Positions 1 to 6,731 of a stretch of 8,724 nucleotides of DNA are shown here, one piece after another. The DNA is from an uncultured Woeseiaceae bacterium (lineage in GTDB: Bacteria > Pseudomonadota > Gammaproteobacteria > Steroidobacterales > Woeseiaceae). Both the position numbers and the translations under genes were made by a program. Under the pieces are notes generated by a model, which was given only the letters and a program-made list of their open reading frames with translations, had not been told where the DNA came from and ran no database searches. Location of the stretch: NCBI GenBank assembly GCA_945787435.1, contig CALZHX010000189.1, positions 1 through 8,724 on the forward strand, given 5' to 3'. Every line of letters begins with the position of its first letter. Position 1 is the first letter of the stretch.

Positions 1-372
1 CTCCTGCGAACACAGGCGGTACTCGCCCTCCCTGAGATGGAAGATGGTGCCGTCGTCGATAACCTGACCACGATCATCACACCACACCGCATAGGCAACC
101 CGCCCAGGTTTGATCTTGCTCATGTCCCGCGTGACCAGGCGATCGATGTAAAGCAGCGAATCCGGCCCCGTGATGCGATACTTGGTCATCGGCGTGATGT
201 CGAATACGCCCGTCGTATTTCGCAGCGCGAAATATTCCGTCTCGCCACAATACAACTCGTCGGGCGTCGTGTAGCCCTTCCATTCGTGCCACGTGTTAAG
301 CGTGTCAACTGCCTTCATCCGCTCATAGAACGGCGTCTTCAGGCGTCCCTGGGGTACTTCGAAAACACTCAT
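1..372 (-). CDS. GcvT-family aminomethyltransferase / THF-dependent demethylase (partial, 3' end beyond left edge)
   Basis: The first 124 codons of a gene reading leftward off the window. The protein resembles the N-terminal folate-binding domain of glycine cleavage T protein. Visible features are TPFYERM near residues 13-19, the block TTGVFDITPMTKYRITGPD at about 53-71 (matching the GcvT 'G-x-FD-x-S/T-x-M' region), and DDRGQVIDDGTIFHL at about 99-113, where the VIDD holds the acidic residues conserved in GcvT. The ATG at 370-372 overlaps the upstream oxidoreductase stop as ATGA, and a GGGAG Shine-Dalgarno lies 8 nt upstream, which supports this start. Family knowledge: such proteins move a one-carbon unit from an N-, S- or O-methyl donor to tetrahydrofolate (GcvT, DmdA, LigM and the C-terminal parts of sarcosine and dimethylglycine dehydrogenases). 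Its place in a catabolic operon without gcvH or gcvP argues against the housekeeping glycine cleavage protein. The exact substrate cannot be assigned. Total length is unknown. Confidence 0.85.
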   Translation of the reverse strand, partial: MSVFEVPQGRLKTPFYERMKAVDTLNTWHEWKGYTTPDELYCGETEYFALRNTTGVFDITPMTKYRITGPDSLLYIDRLVTRDMSKIKPGRVAYAVWCDDRGQVIDDGTIFHLREGEYRLCSQE

Positions 373-1913
373 GCTGCTTTCTCCCGGCTGAGAATGGCTC
401 TTGCTGCATTACGTCCTGCGGCACCGCTAACACCACCGCCCGGATGGGCACCGGCGCCACAGAGATAAAGTCCGTCAACCGGCATGCGGTATTGCGCAGC
501 GCCATACACCGGTCGCGTGAAGAGGAACTGGTCGAGCGTCAGTTCACCATGGTGCCAGTGACCGCCTGTGATATGGAACTCGCGTTCGATATCGGCCGGC
601 GTTAGTAATTCGCTCGCAGTGATGTGCCGAGCAATGTCTGGCATGTATTTTTCGAGTACGCGTATTGCTGCAGACTCGAACTCGGCCCTGGCTTCGTCGG
701 TCCAGCCGCCTTTTTTCGCGTACGGCGCATACTGTACGACAGCCGACAACACGTGCTTGCCCGCCGGTGCCAGCGACCCATCGCGGAAACTCGGGAACGT
801 GATTTCAAGCACAGGTTCGGGCGAACTCTCACCGTACTTGGCCGGGTTGAAGGCGCGCTCGACGTAATCCTCGGTGGGCGCGATGACGATGCGTTCGCCA
901 TATTCCTTTTTGTCCATGCCTGGAATGTCGGGCAACTCGTCCAGCGCCAGGTGCAACTTCGCCGTGTTGCCGCGTGCGCGCATATGATGCATGCGACGCG
1001 TAAAGCCTGTCTCCATGTGGCGTGCGCCGATCAGCGTCATCATCGTTCGTTTCGGGTCGGCATTCGACACGACGGTCAAGCTGTCAAAGCGCTCACCGCC
1101 CTCTGTCTCAACACCCGTCACACGACCATTTCCTACAACGATGCGTTTCACCGGCATTCCGGTTCGAATGGTCACGCCTGCGTCACGTGCCGCGCGCGCC
1201 AACTCGTCACTGACACTGCCCATGCCGCCTCTTGGAGAGGCGATGCGACCATGATCGCCCGCGAGACGATACAGGTAGGTCATGATCGTGTTGGGCGAAC
1301 GCGGTCCCAGGTGCGTACCGAGCACGGCGTCAAGACTGATCGCACCTTTCAGCACCGGGCAGCCAAATCGCTCGACGACCTCATCATGGATGTTCATGCC
1401 GATCAGGCGCAGGAATGCCTGCATTTCTTCTTTTCCGAGACGACGCACATCGAAACCGAGCCGGGCCAGTGTCCCAAGATCCTTGAAGTCCTTCGTGCCA
1501 AGTCGTGGCGGTGTCTTGTTGAAGTAGGTCTTGAGAAGATCGGCAAAACGCGTCATGCGCTTGTAAAACGCTTTGTAGCTCGCAGCATCTCCTTCCCTGG
1601 CTCCTAGTACGGAGTTTCCCTTGATACGTACATGCTCACCATCTACGTCCAGTGCAACGGTGGTCATATCCTCTGAGGCAAGCGCGGGTTTCAGCTTCAA
1701 ATCTTTTGTGACGCTGGGCTGCAGGTTGTAGAGCAGGTGCGCGCAGGCCGAGACCGAGTAACCATCGGCAAATTCCCGGGTAACAGCAGCACCGCCAACC
1801 TGCTCATTTGCCTCGAGCAGTAGCACTTGTTTTCCGGACCGTGCGAGCAAAGCCGAACACACGAGGCCGTTGTGGCCGCCCCCGACAACAATTGCGTCGT
1901 ATCTATCAGTCAT
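369..1913 (-). CDS. FAD-dependent oxidoreductase, phytoene desaturase / PYROXD2-like (copy 1)
   Basis: A 514-aa flavoprotein. The N-terminal Rossmann motif is IVVGGGHNGL at residues 8-17, followed by the ribose-binding acidic residue E34 (LLLEAN) and the GG doublet at 40-41. The C-terminal FAD-binding block GLYLCGAGAHPGGGVSGAAG lies at about 481-500. The middle region should hold the substrate-binding domain, with no clear transmembrane segment. The GGGHNGL motif and HPGGGV tail are typical of the uncharacterised phytoene-desaturase-related/PYROXD2 group rather than true carotenoid desaturases, and no other carotenoid genes are present. A GGAG sits 10 nt before the ATG. It overlaps the upstream paralogue by 8 nt and the downstream GcvT-like gene by 4 nt, so it is cotranscribed. 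Likely role (inference): oxidation of a C-N or C-C bond in the substrate of the pathway, upstream of one-carbon transfer. Substrate and electron acceptor are unknown. Confidence 0.9.
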   Translation of the reverse strand: MTDRYDAIVVGGGHNGLVCSALLARSGKQVLLLEANEQVGGAAVTREFADGYSVSACAHLLYNLQPSVTKDLKLKPALASEDMTTVALDVDGEHVRIKGNSVLGAREGDAASYKAFYKRMTRFADLLKTYFNKTPPRLGTKDFKDLGTLARLGFDVRRLGKEEMQAFLRLIGMNIHDEVVERFGCPVLKGAISLDAVLGTHLGPRSPNTIMTYLYRLAGDHGRIASPRGGMGSVSDELARAARDAGVTIRTGMPVKRIVVGNGRVTGVETEGGERFDSLTVVSNADPKRTMMTLIGARHMETGFTRRMHHMRARGNTAKLHLALDELPDIPGMDKKEYGERIVIAPTEDYVERAFNPAKYGESSPEPVLEITFPSFRDGSLAPAGKHVLSAVVQYAPYAKKGGWTDEARAEFESAAIRVLEKYMPDIARHITASELLTPADIEREFHITGGHWHHGELTLDQFLFTRPVYGAAQYRMPVDGLYLCGAGAHPGGGVSGAAGRNAARAILSREKAA

Positions 1914-3522
1914 CGCCGAAGTTCTCCGGGACCGTATTCGGTCGTTTCAGGTCTGCGAGAATCTCCCTCGCTGCGTTCGCGCCAGGAGCGGCCATTACAC
2001 CGCCGCCCGGGTGCGTGCTCGAACCACACATGTACAGGCCACCGACCGGACCCCGATACTGGGCGTAACCCGGCACTGGTCGGTTGAACAAAACCTGGTC
2101 CAATGTCAGCTCACCGTGGAAGATATTGCCTTCGGTGATTCCAATCTCCTCCTCGATCGTCTGCGGTGTACGCACCTCGTAGTGCAGGATCAGGTCTTTG
2201 AAGTCCGGGCTGTAGTTTGCGATCTGGTCAATGACGGTTTGTGCAAACGCATCCTTCTCGGGTCCGGTCCAGTCCCTGCCTTCCAGTTTGTGTGGGCAGT
2301 ACTGGATGAAGCAGCTCATGAAGTGCTTGCCTGGCGGCGCCATTGTCGGATCGATCGTTGTTGGAATCACCATGTCGACGTAGGGATCTTTAGACCAGGT
2401 ACCGTCCTTCCAGTCGTCGTACGCGCGCTCCATGCGTTCCATAGAATCGATGAAATGCATGTCACTGTGATACAGCGGACTGCCCTCGGGCAGCGCCGGA
2501 AATGTCGGCATGCCGTCAAGTGCAATGTTGAGCTTTCCGGACGAGCCGCGAATCTTGAAGTTCTCGACGCGGTTGTGAAACGCTTCGGGAAGGTCCGACT
2601 TGTCCATGCAATTCAGGAATGTGCGCTTGACGTCCATCGCCGAAACCACGATACGGCCGTTTATCTCTTCGCCGTTCTCGAGGGCGACTCCGATAGCCTT
2701 GCCATTCCTGACAATGATTTGGTCGTCGCCTGCATCTGTCCGCAACTCTCCACCGTAGGCCTGGAATGCGCCGGCGATCGCATTTGCTACGCTGCCCATC
2801 CCACCACGCGCAAATCCCCAGCTGCCCACGTTGCCGTCCACATCGCCCATGTAGTGATGCAGCAATACGTAAGCCGTGCCGGGTGAATGAATACCGAGAG
2901 CGGTACCGATGATGCCGCTGCCGGAGAATGACGCCTTGATGACGTCGGTTTCGAAGTATTCGTCGAGATACTCGGCGACACTCATCGTCCAGAATCGTAT
3001 GGTCTCGTACATACGTTCCTCGCCCATTTCGAGGAACTTGTTGCCGATCGAAATGAACTCCTTGATGTCCTTCGGTTTGAACGACGTTGGGTCTGGCGGC
3101 GTGGTCAAAAGGAAATCACGAATCAGGCGGCACTGGCGCATCGTGTCCGACGAATACCGCTCGTAAGCGTCGGCGTCGTGACGCGAGAACCTGGCCATCT
3201 CGCGATAGGCAACTTCCGGATCATGATAGGAACCGTAGTAGTCTCCGTTTTCCATGAGCGTCAAAGAACCGCCGTACGGCGTGACCTGCAATCCGTGTCT
3301 GTGCAGTTCGAGCGAGCGATATATCTCCGGGCGCAACAGGCTGCACACGTAGGAACAGTTGGAATACTTCCAGTCCTTGAAGAGGTTGCGGCTGACTGTG
3401 GCGCCGCCGATGTAGCCGTTCTTCTCGACACAGATAACGTCAAGCCCGGCCTTGGCCAGGAAAGCGGCGTTCGTGAGGCCATTGTGGCCCCCGCCGACAA
3501 CAATCGCGTCATAGGTTTTCAT
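1906..3522 (-). CDS. FAD-dependent oxidoreductase, phytoene desaturase / PYROXD2-like (copy 2)
   Basis: A 538-aa flavoprotein paralogous to the gene just downstream. IVVGGGHNGL is at residues 7-16, a GG doublet (YIGGAT) is near 40, and the C-terminal block GLYMCGSSTHPGGGVMAAPG is at about 495-514. Both copies share the motif LTLDQ(V/F)LF(N/T)RPV near the C terminus, and both have a GGMGSV stretch in the middle domain. Identity is clearly partial, so this is an old duplication rather than a recent repeat. The ATG at 3520-3522 lies inside an ATGA overlap with the aminotransferase stop; the local Shine-Dalgarno is weak, which is consistent with translational coupling. The C terminus carries a short acidic extension (ENFGDD) absent from copy 1. 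The reaction is unassigned. Two successive oxidations or a heteromeric enzyme are both possible. Confidence 0.9.
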   Translation of the reverse strand: MKTYDAIVVGGGHNGLTNAAFLAKAGLDVICVEKNGYIGGATVSRNLFKDWKYSNCSYVCSLLRPEIYRSLELHRHGLQVTPYGGSLTLMENGDYYGSYHDPEVAYREMARFSRHDADAYERYSSDTMRQCRLIRDFLLTTPPDPTSFKPKDIKEFISIGNKFLEMGEERMYETIRFWTMSVAEYLDEYFETDVIKASFSGSGIIGTALGIHSPGTAYVLLHHYMGDVDGNVGSWGFARGGMGSVANAIAGAFQAYGGELRTDAGDDQIIVRNGKAIGVALENGEEINGRIVVSAMDVKRTFLNCMDKSDLPEAFHNRVENFKIRGSSGKLNIALDGMPTFPALPEGSPLYHSDMHFIDSMERMERAYDDWKDGTWSKDPYVDMVIPTTIDPTMAPPGKHFMSCFIQYCPHKLEGRDWTGPEKDAFAQTVIDQIANYSPDFKDLILHYEVRTPQTIEEEIGITEGNIFHGELTLDQVLFNRPVPGYAQYRGPVGGLYMCGSSTHPGGGVMAAPGANAAREILADLKRPNTVPENFGDD

Positions 3523-4832
3523 GCGGCATTACTCGTTTTTTCCATCGTTATATCGACCGCCTTTTCGAACTTCTGCAGTGTTTCATCAAGGCAGCCTTTG
3601 CTGTGCGATTCGCAAAGAAACCACGGCTCGCGGGAATCCGGTTCTACCAGGATCCCCTGCTCGTGCAGCTCGGGCGCCAGCGTATCGTAGAACTCGTAGT
3701 CTGAGTGCACCCATTCGCGGTAATTGCTGGGTGCCTGCTCCGCGAAGAACATACCCATCAACGCCGGTGCGCCGGTGAAGCTGTGCACAATGCCTCGGCT
3801 GTTCAGGATCTTACTCAGTCCCTGTTGCAGCTCAAGACCGTAGTCACGAATCGTCTGCAACGCGTCCGTCTCATCCAGGATTTCGAGCGTCTTGTCCGCC
3901 GCGGCCAGCGACACAGAGTGTCCTGTGAAGGTGCCACCATGAACGACGCCGTCGCCGATATGGCGCATGACCTCTTCCCGACCCGCGACGATTGATATCG
4001 GGTAGCCATTCCCGACTGCCTTGGCGAACGTACAAATGTCCGCCTTGAAATCAAATAGTTCTTGCACGCCACCTTTGGCGACACGGAAACCGGTTTTGAC
4101 TTCATCAACGATGAGCATCACATCGTAGCGGTTGCAGAGTTCACGAACATCGTGCAGGTATTGTCTGTTGGCCGTGATGCTGCAGCAGTTGCCCATGATT
4201 GGCTCGATCAGGAACGCACCGATGTCGTTGTGATGTTTTTTGAGTACATCCTCGGCCTGGTTAGCGTCATTGAGCTGAACCGGATGAAAAAGCCGCTTCG
4301 TCACCGCCGGCACGCCGTCTCCGTACGGCAGTAACTCCGGCTCGCCTTCCTGGTCCCAGTCCTCGACTTCTGACTGCCACAGCACCTCGGTGAACACACC
4401 GTGATAGCCGCCTTCGATGGCGATGTGGCCATCCTTGCCTGTATGGGCACGAGCAACGCGAAGCGCGGCCATGACGGCTTCGGTGCCCGAGTTTGAAAAC
4501 CGCACCAATTCTGCTGCCGGAACCATCTTGCTCACGCGGCTGGCTACCTGGTACTCGAGCTCGGTGGCCAATGCGAACACTCCACCCACGTCCATACCTC
4601 TGCGGGCGGCGTCGTCAACACGTTCGTCGCCGTAGCCCAGGATGATCGGCCCATAGGCCAGGCGGTAGTCGATGTATTCGTTACCGTCGATATCCCAGAT
4701 ACGACCGCCTTTGCCGTGGTCGACATAGATCGTGTCTTTATCACCCCAATAACGGAAATTCGATGAAACGCCGAGTGGCAGTTTTCTGACCGCCCGTTCG
4801 AAGTGCTTATTGGACTTCGCCAGAGATCGCAT
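3519..4832 (-). CDS. Class-III PLP-dependent aminotransferase, glutamate-1-semialdehyde aminotransferase-like
   Basis: 437 aa from the chosen start. Counting from that start, SGTEA at about 115-119 binds the PLP phosphate, VDEV at about 242-245 provides the Asp contacting the pyridine nitrogen, and the Schiff-base lysine is K271 in TFAKAVGNGYPI. WDIDGNEYIDY near 46-56 and YGPIILGYGD are typical of fold-type I class-III enzymes of the GSAM/beta-transaminase branch. The open frame extends to an ATG at 4865, but that codon sits inside the palindromic operator and probably upstream of the transcript start. The protein from 4832 (MRSLAKSNKHFERA) begins where GSAM-family proteins normally begin, so 4832 is preferred. 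It is the first gene of the leftward operon. Placement with flavin oxidoreductases and a GcvT-like gene makes a catabolic transaminase more likely than a heme-biosynthetic HemL. The amino donor and acceptor are unknown. Confidence 0.88.
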   Translation of the reverse strand: MRSLAKSNKHFERAVRKLPLGVSSNFRYWGDKDTIYVDHGKGGRIWDIDGNEYIDYRLAYGPIILGYGDERVDDAARRGMDVGGVFALATELEYQVASRVSKMVPAAELVRFSNSGTEAVMAALRVARAHTGKDGHIAIEGGYHGVFTEVLWQSEVEDWDQEGEPELLPYGDGVPAVTKRLFHPVQLNDANQAEDVLKKHHNDIGAFLIEPIMGNCCSITANRQYLHDVRELCNRYDVMLIVDEVKTGFRVAKGGVQELFDFKADICTFAKAVGNGYPISIVAGREEVMRHIGDGVVHGGTFTGHSVSLAAADKTLEILDETDALQTIRDYGLELQQGLSKILNSRGIVHSFTGAPALMGMFFAEQAPSNYREWVHSDYEFYDTLAPELHEQGILVEPDSREPWFLCESHSKGCLDETLQKFEKAVDITMEKTSNAA

Positions 4833-4850
4833 GGGATACCAATTTATAAA

Positions 4851-4868
4851 TGAATGAGTATTCATTCA
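4851..4868. promoter_or_regulatory. Palindromic operator for TetR/BetI-like repressor
   Basis: TGAATGAGTATTCATTCA has perfect 7-bp inverted arms (TGAATGA / TCATTCA) around a GTAT spacer. It lies between two divergent genes, one of which encodes a TetR-family protein. Size, symmetry and position fit a TetR-type operator. It would cover the predicted leftward start site and the -35 region of the rightward promoter, so one bound repressor could block both directions. That this repressor binds here is inferred, not shown. Confidence 0.7.
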
Positions 4869-4869
4869 A

Positions 4870-4882
4870 ATTATGCCATAAT
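4870..4882. promoter_or_regulatory. Symmetric divergent extended -10 element
   Basis: ATTATGCCATAAT is a 6+1+6 perfect inverted repeat. On the plus strand it reads TGC-CATAAT and on the minus strand TGG-CATAAT, each matching the extended -10 pattern TGn-TATAAT with one mismatch. Predicted starts are near 4889 rightward and near 4863 leftward. No convincing -35 hexamer stands at the right distance on either strand, as is usual for extended -10 promoters. A second leftward candidate (TATAAA at 4848-4843, with TTTGAA at 4870-4865 and 16-nt spacing) cannot be excluded. Confidence 0.45.
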
Positions 4883-4892
4883 CCCTGCCCCT

Positions 4893-5537
4893 ATGGCTAC
4901 CACCGCCCCATCAAAACGCCGCCGTACGGCCTCGCGCGAGGAGCGCCGCCGGCAATTGATCGACGCCACGATGAAGTGCATCGCCCGCAAGGGAATGGGC
5001 AGCACGACACTCGGAGATGTCGCCAAAGAGGCCGGGCTGTCGCAAGGCATCGTTAACCTGCATTTTGAAAGCAAGGACAACCTGTTAACGGAGACGCTGC
5101 GCACCCTGGCCGGCGAATACCGCGACAGCTTCAACAAGACCCTGGAGAAATCCGGTCCCCGCCCTGCTGACAGCCTGCTCGCATTGATGAAAACAGACTT
5201 GCGGCCATCCATCTGCGACCGGCAGAAGCTCGCTATCTGGTTCGCATTCTGGGGCGAGGTCAAATCGCGACCAACCTACAGGCGCATTTGTGACGAGTAT
5301 GACAACTACTACGATAGCGTCGTCGAGCGGCTCTGCGCGGAGCTTATCGAGGAAGGCGAGTATGAGAATATCGATGCCGCTGCTGCAGCAGAAGCGTTGA
5401 CGTCGATGACCAACGGCCTGTGGCTATCCTGCCTGATCAGCCCGCAAGGCTGGGACCGGCACAAAGCGATGGCAGCTGTCATGAGTTACCTCACCAACGT
5501 ATTTCCCAAACACTACCCAAACGGACAAGAATCTTGA
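4893..5537 (+). CDS. TetR-family transcriptional regulator, BetI-like
   Basis: 214 aa from the ATG at 4893. A basic N-terminal arm (SKRRRTASREERRRQLIDAT) precedes a TetR helix-turn-helix at about residues 38-58 (TTLGDVAKEAGLSQGIVNLHF). The ligand domain carries WFAFWGEV at about 116-123 and GLWLS at 175-179, which line up with the LAFW and DGLWL segments of E. coli BetI, as does RRRQLIDAT. The frame extends upstream to an ATG at 4854, but that lies inside the operator and adds residues unrelated to the family, so 4893 is preferred. With the predicted transcript start near 4889 the mRNA may be almost leaderless; no Shine-Dalgarno is visible. BetI proteins repress choline/betaine genes and respond to choline. 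The ligand here is unknown but probably a small cationic amine. It likely represses both divergent operons and itself. Confidence 0.88.
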   Translation: MATTAPSKRRRTASREERRRQLIDATMKCIARKGMGSTTLGDVAKEAGLSQGIVNLHFESKDNLLTETLRTLAGEYRDSFNKTLEKSGPRPADSLLALMKTDLRPSICDRQKLAIWFAFWGEVKSRPTYRRICDEYDNYYDSVVERLCAELIEEGEYENIDAAAAAEALTSMTNGLWLSCLISPQGWDRHKAMAAVMSYLTNVFPKHYPNGQES

Positions 5538-6694
5538 AGATCGAACTCAGCGATAGCGCAAACCACTGGCAAAAAGTTGCGCGCGAGTATGCAGACGAGT
5601 ACCTGCAGCCACACGAGGTTGAAGCCGAACTAAATGACGGCGTACTACCGGCCGACATCACGAAACGAAACAAGAATCGTGCGATCGAACTCGGCTTCTC
5701 CGCAATTGATGTGCCCAAAGCCTATGGCGGGCTGGAGCTCTCACTCGAAGAACAGGTCGCGATCTGGGAGCAGCTTGGTCGCGTTACCAATGCCCTCTCC
5801 TGGTGTTTTTCGGAACCGCAGACATGGATGTTCGAGGCCTGCAATGAAGAGCAGATTGAGAAATATATCCTGCCAATGATGCGCGGTGAGAAAAAGGACT
5901 GTTACGCCATTACCGAGTCCGGGCCGGGTTCCGATATCGGGGGACTTGAGGCCACGGCAAGCAAGAAAGGTGGTGACTATGTACTGGATGGCGAGAAGTG
6001 GTATGTCACGAGCGGCAATCTCGCCGACTTCTTCTGGTTCCAGGCCAAGCTGCCTGACGAAGACGACGAAGCCCTGTTCCTCGTCGACGCCGGCACCGAT
6101 GGCATCGAGATTATCGACACGCCTAAGTTCGCACACACTTATGCCGCGCATCACCCAACCTATCGATTCAACAACGTCCGAATAGCCGCCGCACAGAGAG
6201 TGGGAGAACCGGGTGATGGTTTAGCGTTTACCCGATCCTGGTTCCGCCACGAACGTCTGATGATAGGCGCTCGCAGTTGCGGCGCTGCTGCTCGACTCAT
6301 CGAGGATGCGTTTGATTTTGCGAACGGCCGTACCGTCGACGGGCTGCCGCTGACGGACAAGCAGGCTATCCAGTTCATGCTCGCCGACAGTGTTACCGAA
6401 CTCTATGCATCGCGACTTATGACCTACGACGCCGCTCGTGCGATAGACCGCGGAGTTGATCTCAAGGTGCAGCACAGCCGTTGTTCGATGGTGAAGCTGT
6501 ATGTATCTGAAATGGCCAATCGAGTTGCCGATCGGGCCGTGCAGATTTTCGGTGGTCGCGGCTATATGCGCGAAAACGTTGCCGAACGCTTTTTCCGCGA
6601 GCTGCGAGTCGATCGGATCTGGGAAGGAACCAGCGAGATCCAACGCGTCATCATCGCCCGTTGCCTTATAAAACGGGGACTTACGGACATGTAA
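5534..6694 (+). CDS. Acyl-CoA dehydrogenase
   Basis: 386 aa from a TTG start, the normal length for the family. Counting from that start: AITESGPGSD at 125-134 (the usual A-x-TEPxAGSD FAD/substrate motif), DGEKWYVTSG at 152-161, the mid-domain helix RHERLMIGARSCGAA at 238-252, FGGRGYMRE at 339-347, and the C-terminal IWEGTSEIQRVIIAR at 362-376, with E364 in the position of the catalytic base of medium-chain acyl-CoA dehydrogenase. The nearest in-frame ATG, at 5420, lies deep inside the repressor gene and adds 38 unrelated residues. TTG at 5534-5536 overlaps the repressor stop as TTGA, mirroring the ATGA overlaps elsewhere in this cluster. The enzyme introduces a C2-C3 double bond into an acyl-CoA and passes electrons to electron-transfer flavoprotein. 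A CaiA-like role on a betainyl-CoA is possible, but no CoA ligase or CoA transferase is in the window. Confidence 0.88.
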   Translation: MKIELSDSANHWQKVAREYADEYLQPHEVEAELNDGVLPADITKRNKNRAIELGFSAIDVPKAYGGLELSLEEQVAIWEQLGRVTNALSWCFSEPQTWMFEACNEEQIEKYILPMMRGEKKDCYAITESGPGSDIGGLEATASKKGGDYVLDGEKWYVTSGNLADFFWFQAKLPDEDDEALFLVDAGTDGIEIIDTPKFAHTYAAHHPTYRFNNVRIAAAQRVGEPGDGLAFTRSWFRHERLMIGARSCGAAARLIEDAFDFANGRTVDGLPLTDKQAIQFMLADSVTELYASRLMTYDAARAIDRGVDLKVQHSRCSMVKLYVSEMANRVADRAVQIFGGRGYMRENVAERFFRELRVDRIWEGTSEIQRVIIARCLIKRGLTDM

Positions 6695-6703
6695 TTGTCA
6701 TGC

Positions 6704-6729
6704 GGCCCGATGGGTGGTCAAATCGGGTC
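6704..6729 (+). other. Hairpin in the leader of the substrate-binding-protein gene
   Basis: GGCCCGAT (6704-6711) can pair with ATCGGGTC (6722-6729), one pair being a G-U wobble, around a 10-nt loop GGGTGGTCAA. The stem lies between the acyl-CoA dehydrogenase stop and the ATG at 6732. The loop carries the only G-rich stretch that could act as a ribosome-binding site, as well as an alternative GTG at 6714. There is no following U-tract, so it is not a standard terminator. A role in translation or mRNA stability is inferred. Confidence 0.35.
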
Positions 6730-6731
6730 CA

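Noticed and set aside
624..1607. 327-codon open frame on the plus strand opposite the first FAD oxidoreductase
   Set aside because: It lies fully antisense to a gene with clear FAD motifs. Its translation is rich in His, Arg and Cys with no recognisable domain, as expected of a shadow frame in GC-rich coding DNA.
1870..2886. 338-codon open frame on the plus strand opposite the second FAD oxidoreductase
   Set aside because: Antisense to an intact, motif-bearing gene. No domain, no ribosome site and no promoter were seen, so it is most likely a shadow frame.
369..3522. Carotenoid biosynthesis (phytoene desaturase) as the role of the two flavoproteins
   Set aside because: There are no crtB, crtE, crtY or other carotenoid genes nearby, the GGGHNGL-type motif fits the PYROXD2-like branch better, and the operon partners are amine and one-carbon enzymes.
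3519..4832. HemL (glutamate-1-semialdehyde aminomutase for heme synthesis)
   Set aside because: The fold matches, but the gene leads a repressor-controlled catabolic operon with no tetrapyrrole genes around it.
4833..4865. Upstream ATG at 4865 as start of the aminotransferase
   Set aside because: It falls inside the operator and upstream of the predicted leftward transcript start, and the extra 11 residues have no counterpart at the usual GSAM-family N terminus.
4854..4892. Upstream ATG at 4854 as start of the BetI-like regulator
   Set aside because: It lies within the operator palindrome and upstream of the -10 element, and the 13 added residues do not fit the family.
6221..6643. 140-codon minus-strand frame inside the acyl-CoA dehydrogenase
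   Set aside because: It overlaps the conserved catalytic-region coding sequence on the opposite strand and shows no recognisable motif.
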